NCBI GenBank assembly: GCA_000277445.1
Contig: AJWJ01000053.1
Span: forward strand, 1-64,000
From: Polysphondylium violaceum
Lineage: Eukaryota > Evosea > Eumycetozoa > Dictyosteliales > Dictyosteliaceae
Length of the DNA stretch: 64,000 bases
Reading direction: 5' to 3'
Positions 54,043 through 64,000 of this stretch are shown here, piece by piece. A model generated the notes under the pieces. That model saw only the letters and a list, made by a program, of their open reading frames with translations, did not search any database and was not told the origin of the DNA. Each line of letters starts with the position of its first letter. The first letter of the stretch is position 1. The translations under genes were made by a program, and so were the position numbers.

Positions 54043-57000
54043 TTATACAATATTTAAAGAATTATTACGTGAAATATCATCTTGATCATCGACTTGAATT
54101 TCATCATCTTGATCATCTTGATTCTCCTCATCACCTTTTTCTTCTTTTTCACTATGACTATCACTATCACTCTTGTCAACTTGTTTTTCAATATCAACAT
54201 TATCATTATTGTCATCATTACTATTATTACTATTATTAGCTATATCTTGAATATTTTGAATTTCTTCACTATCATTACCATGATAAACATTGTCGTCAAC
54301 ATTTAGGAAATCATAATTGCCATCATAGAAATCTTCATAATCCATTGGATTAAAGTTTGGATTTACTCTTGATAAATTTCTCGATTGAATTTCTTCAAAA
54401 CTATTTCTTAATTGACGATGAGGTGGTGGTACTGTTAATGGTGGAGGTGGAGAAGTGGCTTTAGTTGTTGCAGGGTTCTTTTTATAATGGGCTGGCATGG
54501 GAGGTGGTGGAGCAGGGACATTGAGATCTGGTGATTGTTGGAATATTTGTCTGGGGGCACCAATGTCGTCGCCACTGCTTTGGCCAGTTTCGAGGATACC
54601 TGTTACTGTGGTGGTAAATTTGCACAAGACACCCATCTTGTTCCAACCGAAATCCTTTTTACCATACTCTATGACAAAGTCAAAGGTGGCATCGTCTTGT
54701 TTTTGGATTTTCTCTAACATCTTGACAATGGTCTTCTTTTTCAACATAGGCTTGGAGCCAGCGATACCAATTTGGAGTTTGAGAATGACTTCGTGGCCGG
54801 GACCATTGACGTCGGCAATGTCCATAAACATGGGACAAAGCGAGATTGGGTAGCCCACGACCAAAAGTGCTGCTCTGATCTTGCCCTTGCCAATGACGGC
54901 TTCGATGGCCTTCCATATCTTTTCGCCCTCGATTGAGAGACGAGCATCACGAATGGTAAATCCGGGTCTCTTGGTGCCGACAAATGTAAAGACAATGCCA
55001 CCAGATTCAGGCAAATCGACAAAGACACCAGTAAGACTGAGTGCAGGGACATCGCTCTGGGTTGAAACCTTTTCTGTCCAATTTTGTTTGATGATCTTGT
55101 AGGCAAAGTAGGTGAGGGCCACCGAGATCAAGCCCGAGGCAATGAAAATGTAATAGATCTTGGTGATAATTGGGATGATGATTGGCCAGAAAGCCCAGAT
55201 ACTAAACAATGGGAACATCAACAATTCTCCCAAGAAGCAGGCTCTTCTGAGACGGAAACAAATCTTGGTGCCAACAGCAAGGATTTGAGTGTAGAACCAC
55301 CAAATCTTGCCAGCAAACACTTTTTTAACCAACCAATAGTAGGCTTTCCATGGGGAAAAGATGGGGAAATGCTTTTTGGCAACCTTAAAGGTCACTTGCC
55401 ATGAAACGACACAAACCAGGAACCAAAACGCTTGAAGGACCCAAATGCCAGAGTTAAAGTGTTTGGCATTGGCCCAGAAATTGCGACTATCAAACAAGAG
55501 CTCCCAATAGTGGGCAAAGCTTGGACGTGGACTTTGATAGAGACCAAGAGAGATAATGACAGGGGCACAAATCATGAGACCTTGGATAAAGAGGAACAAG
55601 GGGAAAAAGAGGGATTGGAGAATGACAGTGACATACTCGACAATGAAAAAGGGGCCCTGAGCCTTACCCAAGGCGTCCCAGCCATATTTCTCACGAGATG
55701 CTTTCCACAATGGACTGCCGAGTGTGACCAAAAACATGTAGATGCAATTTACAGCCACAGGGATCATGGCCAACTCGTTGGGCACAATCAAAAAGCTCGA
55801 GAGTACATTGATGGTCAAAAAGAGATCCAAGCCATAAAAGTTCATCTTTTTCTTGCAGATTTCATTCAACCAGTGGAGGGCGTAGCTGAGGAAGGAGCTG
55901 TAGACTTTTTCAAATTTGGCGCCTCTTTTGTCCAAGTACATGTGGATGGGGAAGAAGGCGAGGCCGAGTAATTTCAATGGCATCAAAAAGTAGTGGGGAA
56001 TGTCGGCCAAGGTCTCGGTAAAGTAGTAACCTGTCCATGGGAGGATGTTAGCAAGCTCAAAATTCTCGCCACGATCCAATCTCTCTTTCTTGACGGCCCT
56101 GATAAAGGGAACGAGCTGTTTGACAAAGATGGCAATGATAAGGATCTGGGTGGTGGTGAGGATATCGACTAAAGTGGTGATAAAGGTCACAGTGGCTGCC
56201 TTCAAAAGAGTAAAGGTGTCGTCCCATTTACGTCTTTCGGCAACGGGTTTGATGGACTCTTTGTGGGTGCTAAAGAAGGTCTTGATTCTCCACATGGTGC
56301 AAAATACCCAGGTCAACTCTAAAAAGATGAGAATATCGACAAACATGATTGCAAAGTAACGTGCGGCCAATGATCTAGCCTCGAGGTCGCTGGTAGCGCT
56401 ATAGACAGACTTGATAAGGAAGATGCCTCTCCATGGGAACACCATTGTGATGAGGCCAAGTATGACAAAGGGAATGTCGACAAGGGTCCTGAGGAACAGC
56501 TTGGCAATCATAGAGTGTTCGTTGTCTCCACGCTTGTACTCTTTGACCAACTTGACAAACGAAGGCATTCTCCAGAAGCTAATCAACACAAAGAGAATAA
56601 TGGGTAGACAGAGGATATCGAGGAACACCAACAAGAGGTATCTGAGAATAAGGAGTCTTCGTTGAGCATACTTTCTGCTGGGATCGGTGATCTCTTTTAA
56701 TCGGCCAATGAGAATGGGGAGTCTCCAGAGGGTGAGCAACAAGAGAATGGGGAATGGGATATCAATCAAGACGAGAACAAATTGTTTTAATACAATGGAT
56801 CTCCACGACGATGCTTGGCCGAGGGCCGATGTCTGGGGTGCAGGGTTATCTTCATCATCTCCGTCTCGGGCAAGTGGTGGTGGGGCGACTTGAGAGGCAT
56901 TGGTTGGTTCCAAGGGTTGGCCTTCGAATCTCTTGTTCTTAAAGTACTCTCTGAGGAGTCTATAGGTGGCGGGTAATCGATAGATGGTGATGGTGACGAG

Positions 57001-58683
57001 GGCCAGAGCAACAAAGGTGGGGATATCAAGGAACCAGGCGACAATTTGCTTGAGTACGTATTTTCTTTGCTCGTTACGATTCTTCATGTACATGAAACCA
57101 ACGACAAAGTGATAGGCTCTCCAGAGTGTGATGAGGATGATGAGCGAGGCTAAAATGAATGGCACGTCAATAATATCGATAAACACATAGACAAAGTGAT
57201 GAAGAACGGCTGATCTCTTTTCACGACTACGACGGCACTTACGGAAGATTTGATACAACATCACCGGTGCTCTCCACACGGCAATGCAGGTAAAGAGGCC
57301 CATAAAAACAAATGGCAAGTCTCTAATGTATTTGCCAAACTCGATAAACACTTTGATTACATAGCTGTCGTCTCTTTCTCGTGCGATTCTCTTGATGGTC
57401 TTGTAGATTCTATATGGATTGGTCAACATGATCACCATGAGTACCGTAGCCAAGATATCTGCTAGTACCATCAACGATTGCTTGAATGTCTCTTTTCTCA
57501 TTCTCTTTAATGTATCTTTGGATTTAATCTTTCCAACAGAGTAATAGATTCTATAGACAGTGGCTACGACAGTGACTGCATAACACACTATAGCAATCAA
57601 ATCTGCTACACATGACAACTCTTTTAAAAACATCTCTGTAAATGCTCTGGCTTGAGTGTTTGCTTTTTTCATCTCTTCTCTGCATCCTTTGATTCTCCAT
57701 GGACACAAGACAAACAAGAAACTAAAGAACAAGACAAACAACTCTAAAACTGCTATACAAAATTGCTTCACCATCACGAATCTTAATGTAAAATTAAAAC
57801 ATAATCTCCATGGTGTACCTAATTGTTCCTATTGATTACCATTATATTAATACTCTATCTAATCTATCTAATCATTATTATCAAGGACATAATTACTTTT
57901 CTAATAAAACTAAATAAACTCTTTACTCTTAAGACTGTTACCAAAGTCAATAGGAAAAAGATTAAACCTATAATATCAATGGGAATTAAAAGTAAATGTC
58001 TATAGAATTGGGTTCTAAGTTTTCTCTTTGATTCAGTGGGAAACGATGAATTATTAGCAGCTGCGATCAACATAAATGGTATTCTAATCACCGATGCTAC
58101 TGATATTAAAAATGAAAACATTGCACCAATATCCAATACACATTCACCTAATCCTTTAAAATAACCTTCTTTTCCTCTGTAATTTGAGTAATAGTAATGT
58201 CAATAAACACATATATGCGTGTATTTGATATGATATACTTACACCATAGCTAATTTATCGATACTATCTTTAAACATACTCATTGAACGAGTAAACCAAT
58301 AACCAATAACTATACCGGCTAAAAATGCAACACCTATGGCATAGGGCATATATTTTGCACCACCAACGCCCAGACTCACCAAATAACCATATAGATAGGC
58401 GAGTAAGGGGAATGACGGAAAGAATGGAATGACTATAATACATCTCGGTATAAAAATCAAAAAGTGTACTAACGAACTCTTTGTATCGGCTCTTAATATT
58501 TTCTATAATGATGATGATGATAATAATGATTAGTACATGATATCAACAATAACACAACAAACACACACAACATACATTTAAAACTATAGAATATAAAGTA
58601 ATGGGTAGGGAAAGTAGAGAGCATAGATATGCTATAAACTTTAATAAATATTTAATTAAAATTAAAATCAATGGAGTCTCCAT
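54043..58683 (-). CDS. Large multi-pass membrane protein with DIP...WR repeats
   Basis: Four exons: 58683-58576, 58502-58243, 58176-57897, 57828-54043 (introns 73, 66 and 68 bp), giving 1477 residues. From about residue 170 to 760 a helical unit recurs at least ten times, each with Asp-Ile-(Pro/Leu) at its start and Trp/Tyr-Arg at its end. Examples are VDIPFVILGLITMVFPWRG, LDILCLPIILFVLISFWRM and IDVPFILASLIILITLWRA. A further membrane region follows. Residues about 1137-1297 form a soluble, probably beta-rich domain (SLTGVFVDLPESGGIVFTFV), and the last 180 residues are a Pro-rich then acidic tail. No transporter or channel family was recognised. A role in membranes is clear, its activity is not. 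The gene is G+C rich for this genome. Confidence 0.78.
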
Positions 58684-59090
58684 GATTGATTGATTGAGTG
58701 GTTGTGTGTGATCAGAGCGATCAGTGGGCGGGGTGTGGGGCTACTTAGTATTCAATAATTTAATTCCTCATGCACACACAAATATAAAATATAAATAAAC
58801 AAGTAAAAAATAAATATAAATAATGTAATTGATATATCAAATCGATTTGTTTTGGTATCTCTAAAACCGTTAGTTTTTAATCATTTGAGTGCAAAAAAAA
58901 TCTATAAATAAAAAAAAAATTGTTTTTGTTTTTTCTGAAAAATTTTCAAAATAAAGTTGTGTGTCAGGTGACTTTTCAGTCACACACGATAATCTTCAAA
59001 CATATGATGTATGGTTGAATGGTAGTGATAGTGAATACCTTATTAGGACACAATAATAAATTAAGAATTTCCCAAATTTCCCATCTTTAT

Positions 59091-59228
59091 CAGATGTTGG
59101 CATTTTTGACCTCTGCACTTTTCCCACCATTCGCAGAAAATCCTATACATTCATTAAATAATATTATCTGTCAAAAAATGAATCATAATTGATTTAGGGA
59201 CCCGCGAAGCGTCACATACCAACATCTG
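59091..59228. other. Inverted repeat, possible structured RNA or element
   Basis: CAGATGTTGG (59091-59100) is perfectly complementary to CCAACATCTG (59219-59228). Partial pairing extends inward (GAC at 59108-59110 with GTC at 59211-59213). The enclosed 118 bp includes a local G+C-rich CCCGCGAAGCG. It was not matched to any known RNA family. Confidence 0.35.
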
Positions 59229-59557
59229 TGGTGTGCAATAATATTTTGAGATTATGTTAAAAACTTTTTATTATCAAAGTTTATCAATATGAGAAAGTAT
59301 GTGTAGTTATATTGCTAGCATTACTATTACTATATCTCAACTTCGACAATGAGTTGATGAAATTAAAATGGCAGCAACTTTAATTTCAACTTAGAATGTT
59401 GGGTATTGTTATGAATGACGAATGACTGAGCCAAAATGACTTTTTTTTTGATTAGAGTTGAAATAATTTCAAAAATTTAGATTTTTTTCGATAAATGATC
59501 ATCTTTGGTGACAGTCTTTGATTCTTATCTTTTAATTTTTTTAGTCAGTGCTCGAAT

Positions 59558-59582
59558 GGTAGGACTTTCCTTAATCTTGAAG
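59558..59582 (+). promoter_or_regulatory. Conserved upstream block, secreted orphan 2
   Basis: GGTAGGACTTTCCTTAATCTTGAAG, 282 bp upstream of the ATG, recurs almost unchanged (62084-62111) upstream of secreted orphan 3. Surrounding sequence is less similar, so selection or recent duplication may explain the block. Confidence 0.45.
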
Positions 59583-59790
59583 TGCGTTATCAACTTAAAT
59601 AAATAAAAATATCTATTTTTCAAAAAAAATGACATCATAAAAAACAGGACCCAGCCTTTTGAAAGACAATCCGGGGAATTTTTTGTTTTTTTTTAGTTTT
59701 TTTGTTTAAAGATTTCAGAGATTTTTTTAAAAAATGAGTGGGTTACGTAAGTAACTCTGTTTGATTTGTCCCAAGAGTTCCTTTCCTTAC

Positions 59791-59816
59791 TATAAATTAG
59801 AACTCTTTTTTTTTTT
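59791..59816 (+). promoter_or_regulatory. TATA box and oligo-T, secreted orphan 2
   Basis: TATAAATTAG (59791-59800) followed after five bases by an 11-base T run. This is the classic dictyostelid core promoter, about 50-70 bp upstream of the ATG at 59864. Confidence 0.75.
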
Positions 59817-59863
59817 ATTTTAGTTTTTAGTTTATACACAAATATTTACAACAGACAGAGAAA

Positions 59864-60954
59864 ATGAATAAGTTTTTAACACTATTTGTATTACTTGCCA
59901 TCGTCGCCACCACCACAACTATCAATGCTGCTGATACTTATGGTGTTGGTATCTATAATGTCAACAATGCCATTGCTATTGGTCTTATTGATTACTCCAG
60001 ACCAGGTTCCGGTGCTTCCACCCAATTAACCATCACAGGTCTTTATTACCCAAATAGTCAATACCAAATCAGCAGCTACAATTATGTCACCAAATACTTG
60101 ACTTTTGTTGCTCTTGAACCTGTATGTAGATTTTAAAATTATCAATAAGTGGCCATATATTAATATAAATTTTTGAATTAAAATGTATTAGGGTACAAAT
60201 AATCCATTCTTGGTCAGTGTTGATTGTAATGCTTGGAGAGTAGCTTATGAACTACCACTTACCAAAGGTGTTTCCTATGCTGGTTTCCAATACGATCAAA
60301 CTCCAATGGGCCAATTAAATATGTTTACTACCACATGGAATGGTAATGGTATGCTCTATGTTAGCAAAATGAACCCATTAAACAACCAATTGTCCACCAC
60401 CGACTATTTCCCAGGTACCCTTTTAAGCACTGCTTACCAAACCAACAGCTACAACTATATGGTCACTTTTAGCAACTCTTCTGGTATCTATACTAAATTA
60501 TACACCTACTATGGTCAATTACAAGCCGAACAACAATTTGGTTTCTCAAATACCAATTTACAAGTCTACAGTGGACCGTAAGTATTGTTGATTTATATCT
60601 ATCATTATATTTCTGTCAATTTATTAATCTATCTATCAAAAAACTAGAACCAATATGTTTTACAATCCACAATTAAATGCTATTATGGCTACCGTGACAT
60701 TGAGAAATGTTGACGGATCTATATTCAGTACTTTAGCTTTCATGGACTGGTCTTACGGTACATTCAGACTTAGCAACATGGCTACCCATTCAGGATTTGT
60801 CATCACTACTAGTGTCCCAGATCTCTTAAATAAGAATTTAGTCTACTCTATTGGTTACATTCAAAATCAATTCTACATCTACACCTTTAGTCCAGCCACC
60901 AACACTGGTGTCTCTGTTGTCCAATACGGTTCTGCTATTTTATCTGCTTTCTAA
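59864..60954 (+). CDS. Secreted orphan family protein 2
   Basis: Three exons: 59864-60121, 60192-60577, 60648-60954 (introns 70 and 70 bp), giving 316 residues. Signal peptide MNKFLTLFVLLAIVATTTTI. The mature protein is rich in Tyr, Asn, Thr and Ser with few charges, all-beta by appearance. It has only two Cys, near the exon 1 end and in VDCNAW. It is over 90 percent identical to secreted orphan 3 across most of its length. The codon use is optimised (frequent C-ending codons), and the core promoter is canonical, suggesting strong expression. No known domain was recognised. Confidence 0.85.
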
Positions 60955-61307
60955 ATAAAGTATATCCAAAAATAATATTATTTATTCATTCCATTTGATT
61001 TGCCCATCAAAGTTAGAGCAAAACAAATTCAATTAATATTAATACAATTTATCAAAATCTAAAAACCATTGTAACAATGGTTATATTTCCATTAAATTAA
61101 TTGAGTTTTCATTATGGAATGATAGATATTGTATGTACTTGAATGATCTATCAAATAGGAGTTACCAGATTCGATAGAGATATCGATTCAAAATAATGTG
61201 TGATAATCTTGACGAAATAAATAAATCTTACTTAAAACTCTTTTATAAAACGTTTATTTGAAGAGGTGAATCAATATGAAAGAGGATATTGCTGATACTT
61301 TTATAAC
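60955..61307. other. Intergenic, convergent 3' ends
   Basis: Spacer between secreted orphan 2 (+) and the RidA-like gene (-). A short hairpin-like AACCATTG...CAATGGTT (61062-61080) may form in the 3' region. Otherwise it is unremarkable A+T-rich sequence. Confidence 0.5.
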
Positions 61308-61679
61308 CTACAATGAGTTTTCCATTGATGGAATGAAAACGGCAGCTACAAATTTCATTTCAACTTTGAATTTTGGATTCATCAATCTAGCCTCAACAGT
61401 ACAACGAACAGGACAATGGCCTGGAATGACCCAACTATCCCAGGCACGATTCATCTCGTTAAAGTCTTCTAATTTTGATAAAAAAATGGTGACATCAATT
61501 AAATTTCTTTTGTTGCTGCCCTGTGATACGAGCATAGATTCAATTTGTTGCAAAACATTTACACTTTGTTCATAAACATCTGCATCTAAATTATCTGGTA
61601 CACCTGTAAAATACAAGGTATTGTTGTGAATGACAGCTTCTGACCAACGGGCTTCTGGTTGAATTCTAACAATGTTCAT
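61308..61679 (-). CDS. RidA/YjgF family protein
   Basis: Single exon, 123 residues. It begins MNIVRIQPEARWSEAVIHNN, then LYFTGVPDN, VNVLQQIESMLVSQGSNKRN and LIDVTIFLSKLEDFNEMNRAW. The end is PVRCTVEARLMNPKFKVEMKF. The Arg in PVRCTVEA aligns with the catalytic Arg of RidA, which hydrolyses reactive enamine/imine intermediates from PLP enzymes. The last glutamate typical of RidA (IEI/VEI) is present as VEM. The subgroup looks like the YjgF-like enzymes with an early Trp (EARWSEAV) rather than canonical RidA. It sits between two near-identical secreted orphans, so it was either carried along in or spared by their duplication. Confidence 0.88.
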   Translation of the reverse strand: MNIVRIQPEARWSEAVIHNNTLYFTGVPDNLDADVYEQSVNVLQQIESMLVSQGSNKRNLIDVTIFLSKLEDFNEMNRAWDSWVIPGHCPVRCTVEARLMNPKFKVEMKFVAAVFIPSMENSL

Positions 61680-62371
61680 TTTATCTTGTTTTGATTTTGT
61701 TGATCACAAATGAAAATTTTTTTTTTTCAAAAAATCATTTGATCAGGGTCTCAGTTCACTCGAAAAGTGCTTAATTTTGAAATGATATTTGTGTTAAAAT
61801 TGAAATGCATGCCTATACTTCTGATTCACCGAGCCCAAGGCATTTCCTTTACTATTGTAAAGATTTAAGATTGCGTTTGCTCCGATAAAAACATCAATAG
61901 GGTAAGAATTCAAGGCAAAGTCACAAAGAAGATCTTTATTATTAGAGAAAAATCATTAAATTCTTAAATTTGAAAAGATAAGGAAACTACTAATACATTT
62001 TAGAATGGTAAAAAGTTAAGAATTAGGAGAAAGCATTTCTGAAATGTTTTAATTTAGTCAATGTTTTTTCGTAGAGCATGAGCGGTATTAGGACTTTCCT
62101 TGATCTTGAAGCAACCAACAAAATTAAAAAATGAAATTTTTTTTTTGAAAATGATGCCACCGCATTGGATGAAAAGGCTCTTCGGGCCTGTTTTTACAAA
62201 CAATCCAAGCAATTTTTCGTTTTTTTTTTGTTTTTTTTTCAGTGATTTCAGATTTTTTTTTAGAAAATGAGGAGGGTCATCCCAACGGAGTTTCTGTTTG
62301 ATTTGTATATAAACTAGAACTGTTTTTTTTTTTTACTTAGTTTATACTTAAATATTAAACACGCGTAGAAA
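61680..62371. promoter_or_regulatory. Divergent promoter region RidA-like / secreted orphan 3
   Basis: 692 bp. It contains the conserved upstream block at 62084-62111 (GGTATTAGGACTTTCCTTGA and following), a TATA box (TATATAAAC, 62306-62314) and a 12-base T run (62323-62334) before the ATG at 62372. The last about 170 bp are recognisably similar to the matching stretch upstream of secreted orphan 2. Confidence 0.65.
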
Positions 62372-63472
62372 ATGAATAAGTTCTTAACATTATTTGTATT
62401 ACTTGCAATCGTTGCCACCACCACAACTATCAATGCTCTTGATACTTATGGTGTTGGTATCTATAATGTCAACAATGCCATTGCTATTGGTATTATTGAT
62501 TACTCTGCTCCCCCCAATCCCTCCACCCAATTAACCATCACTGGTCTTTATTACCCAAATAGTCCATTCCAAATCAGCAGCTACAATTATGTCACCAAAT
62601 ACTTGACTTTTGTTGCTCTTGAACCTGTATGTAGATTTAAAAATTATCATTAAGTGGTCTATTGTCATCATATATTAATATAAATATTCAAATACATATG
62701 TATTAGGGTACAAATAATCCATTCTTGGTCACTGTTGATTGTAATGCTTGGAGAGTTGCTTATGAACTCCCTCTTACCAGTGGTATTTCTTATGCTGGTT
62801 TCCAATATGATCAAACTCCAATGGGCCAATTAAATATGTTTACCACCACATGGAATGGTAATGGTATGCTCTATGTTAGCAAAATGAACCCATTAAACAA
62901 CCAATTGTCCACCACCGACTCTTTCCCAGGTACCCTTTTAAGCACTGCTTACCAAACCACCACTTACAACTATATGGTCACCTTTAGCAACTCTTCTGGT
63001 ATCTATACTAAATTATACACCTACTATGGTCAATTACAAGCCGAACAACAATTTGGTTTCTCAAATACCAATTTACAAGTCTACAGTGGACCGTAAGTAT
63101 TGTTGATTTATATCTATCATTATATTTCTGTCAATTTATATTAATACTCCTCTTCCAAATACCAGAACCAATATGTTTTACAACCCACAATTAAATGCTA
63201 TTATGGCTACCGTTCAATTGAGAAATGTTGACGGATCTATTTTCAGTGCTTTGGCCTACATGGACTGGTCTTACGGTACATTCAAACTCAGCAACATGGC
63301 TAGTTATCCAGGATTTGTCATCACTACTAGTGTCCCAGATCTCTTAAACAAAAACTTGGTCTACTCTTTTGGTTACGTTCAAAATATATTCTACATCTAC
63401 ACCTTTAGTCCAGCCACCAACACTGGTGTCTCTGTTGTCCAATACAACTCCCCTGTTTTATCTGCTTTCTAA
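62372..63472 (+). CDS. Secreted orphan family protein 3
   Basis: Three exons: 62372-62626, 62707-63092, 63166-63472 (introns 80 and 73 bp), giving 315 residues. Signal peptide MNKFLTLFVLLAIVATTTTI is identical to that of orphan 2. The main differences from orphan 2 are a short Pro-rich substitution in exon 1 (SAPPNPST for SRPGSGAST) and scattered conservative changes. Introns differ far more than exons. The duplication is therefore not brand-new, or the exons have been homogenised by conversion. Function unknown, secreted. Confidence 0.85.
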
Positions 63473-63556
63473 ATAAAGTAAAGTCTAAAATAATATTTTC
63501 ATTCCATTGATTTTTAAAGTTTAGCTGGTTTCAAATCTTTTTTTACTTTTTTCTTC

Positions 63557-64000
63557 ATGATATTTGATCACGAGCGATATGATGATCATACAAGAGAGTT
63601 CATTGATATAATGGATAAAAACAATAAACTATTGAAATGGTATGTTGGATAGAGATGTAATGTGTTTGCACGTCCTTACTTATCTATTGTCATCACTAGG
63701 AGTTTCCCAGCATTGGATAGAGATATTGATTCAAAATATACAGCATTCTATAGAAAGGGTATACTTTATCCATCTATCTTACCAACACCTTGTTTTATTA
63801 AGGCTTTAGCCATCTATATTGATGTACATAAACATGAAAAGAATGAAGAGGGATTTTACAAGCTCCCATCTTTGCAAATCCTTCATCAAATCGACTCTCT
63901 AGAAATACATTTTCTTCAGAAATCTACGACTAAAAGCTATTGCAACAAAAAGAGAAAAAGATATGATGATTACAGTAATTATGGTAGTAATAACGATAGT
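63557..64000 (+). CDS. FNIP-repeat family protein C, 5' part only
   Basis: Exon 1 63557-63639 (MIFDHERYDD...NNKLLKW) and exon 2 from 63700, open to the window edge, with a 60-bp intron. Exon 2 reads YRKGILYPSILPTPCFIKAL, then LPSLQILHQIDSLEIHF. It aligns with the openings of FNIP proteins A and B (ELYPSNTIPKFVNRLNIF; SLPIIPNHIECLGLYF). The first intron falls after a Lys-Trp pair in the same phase as in A and B. FNIP repeats themselves would lie beyond the window. A Lys/Arg-rich and Asn/Ser-rich insert begins near the edge. Confidence 0.7.

Larger units (their letters stand above)
58684..59863. other. 1.2-kb divergent intergenic region
   Basis: Upstream of the membrane-protein gene is a G/T-rich block with two GATCA copies (58700-58740), resembling a G-box region. 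A 10-bp inverted repeat occurs at 59091-59100 and 59219-59228. A block shared with the promoter of secreted orphan 3 lies at 59558-59582. No coding frame is supported. Confidence 0.55.

Noticed and set aside
54497-56942. Plus-strand frames up to 179 residues over the large membrane protein
   Set aside because: Antisense shadows; composition follows from the opposite-strand membrane helices.

Overview
The window is nuclear DNA of a social amoeba (dictyostelid). It is very A+T rich. Genes are compact, with short GT-AG introns of about 50-170 bp, asparagine and glutamine homopolymers inside reading frames, and TATA plus oligo-T core promoters. The families present (FNIP-repeat and ankyrin-like expansions, an HssA-like small protein, HAP2) also fit a dictyostelid. 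The mix looks most like a Cavenderia fasciculata-type species, but the species is an inference. No rRNA, tRNA, CRISPR array or transposable element was recognised.

Layout. 1-5.6 kb: Las1 (pre-rRNA processing), an ankyrin-like orphan, and a TMEM53/DUF829 gene whose stop overlaps the orphan's coding end. 6-20.7 kb: a second ankyrin-like gene, then mostly conserved genes: proline dehydrogenase, KTI12, a small membrane protein, a TMEM86/YhhN protein, the gamete fusogen HAP2/GCS1, an HssA-like protein, a group IV PLP decarboxylase and an acyl-CoA oxidase. 21-45 kb is an accessory region. It holds four more ankyrin-like genes, two long FNIP-repeat genes, an inverted pair of transglutaminase-like genes with a decayed fragment between them, and a four-EF-hand protein. 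45-64 kb: a PDI-like ER protein and its pseudogene, three copies of a secreted orphan family, Mediator subunit 15, a TM2 protein, an N-myristoylation-type EF-hand protein, a 1,477-residue multi-pass membrane protein with repeated Asp-Ile-Pro...Trp-Arg helical units, a RidA-like protein, and the 5' end of a third FNIP gene running off the window.

Most multi-exon genes were joined here by hand from frame, splice sites and comparison of paralogues inside the window. The strongest inferences are these. Two adjacent FNIP reading frames at 41-45 kb are one three-exon gene. All three FNIP genes begin with a short exon ending in an intron after a [Lys/Arg]-Trp codon pair. The ankyrin-like and FNIP families share a short aromatic head motif that also sits in the middle of the FNIP proteins, suggesting those are fusions of two units.

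The parts most likely to be undescribed are the DIP/WR-repeat membrane protein, the shared ankyrin/FNIP head module, the beta-trefoil-like plus transglutaminase-like pair, and the decarboxylase with an altered specificity loop.
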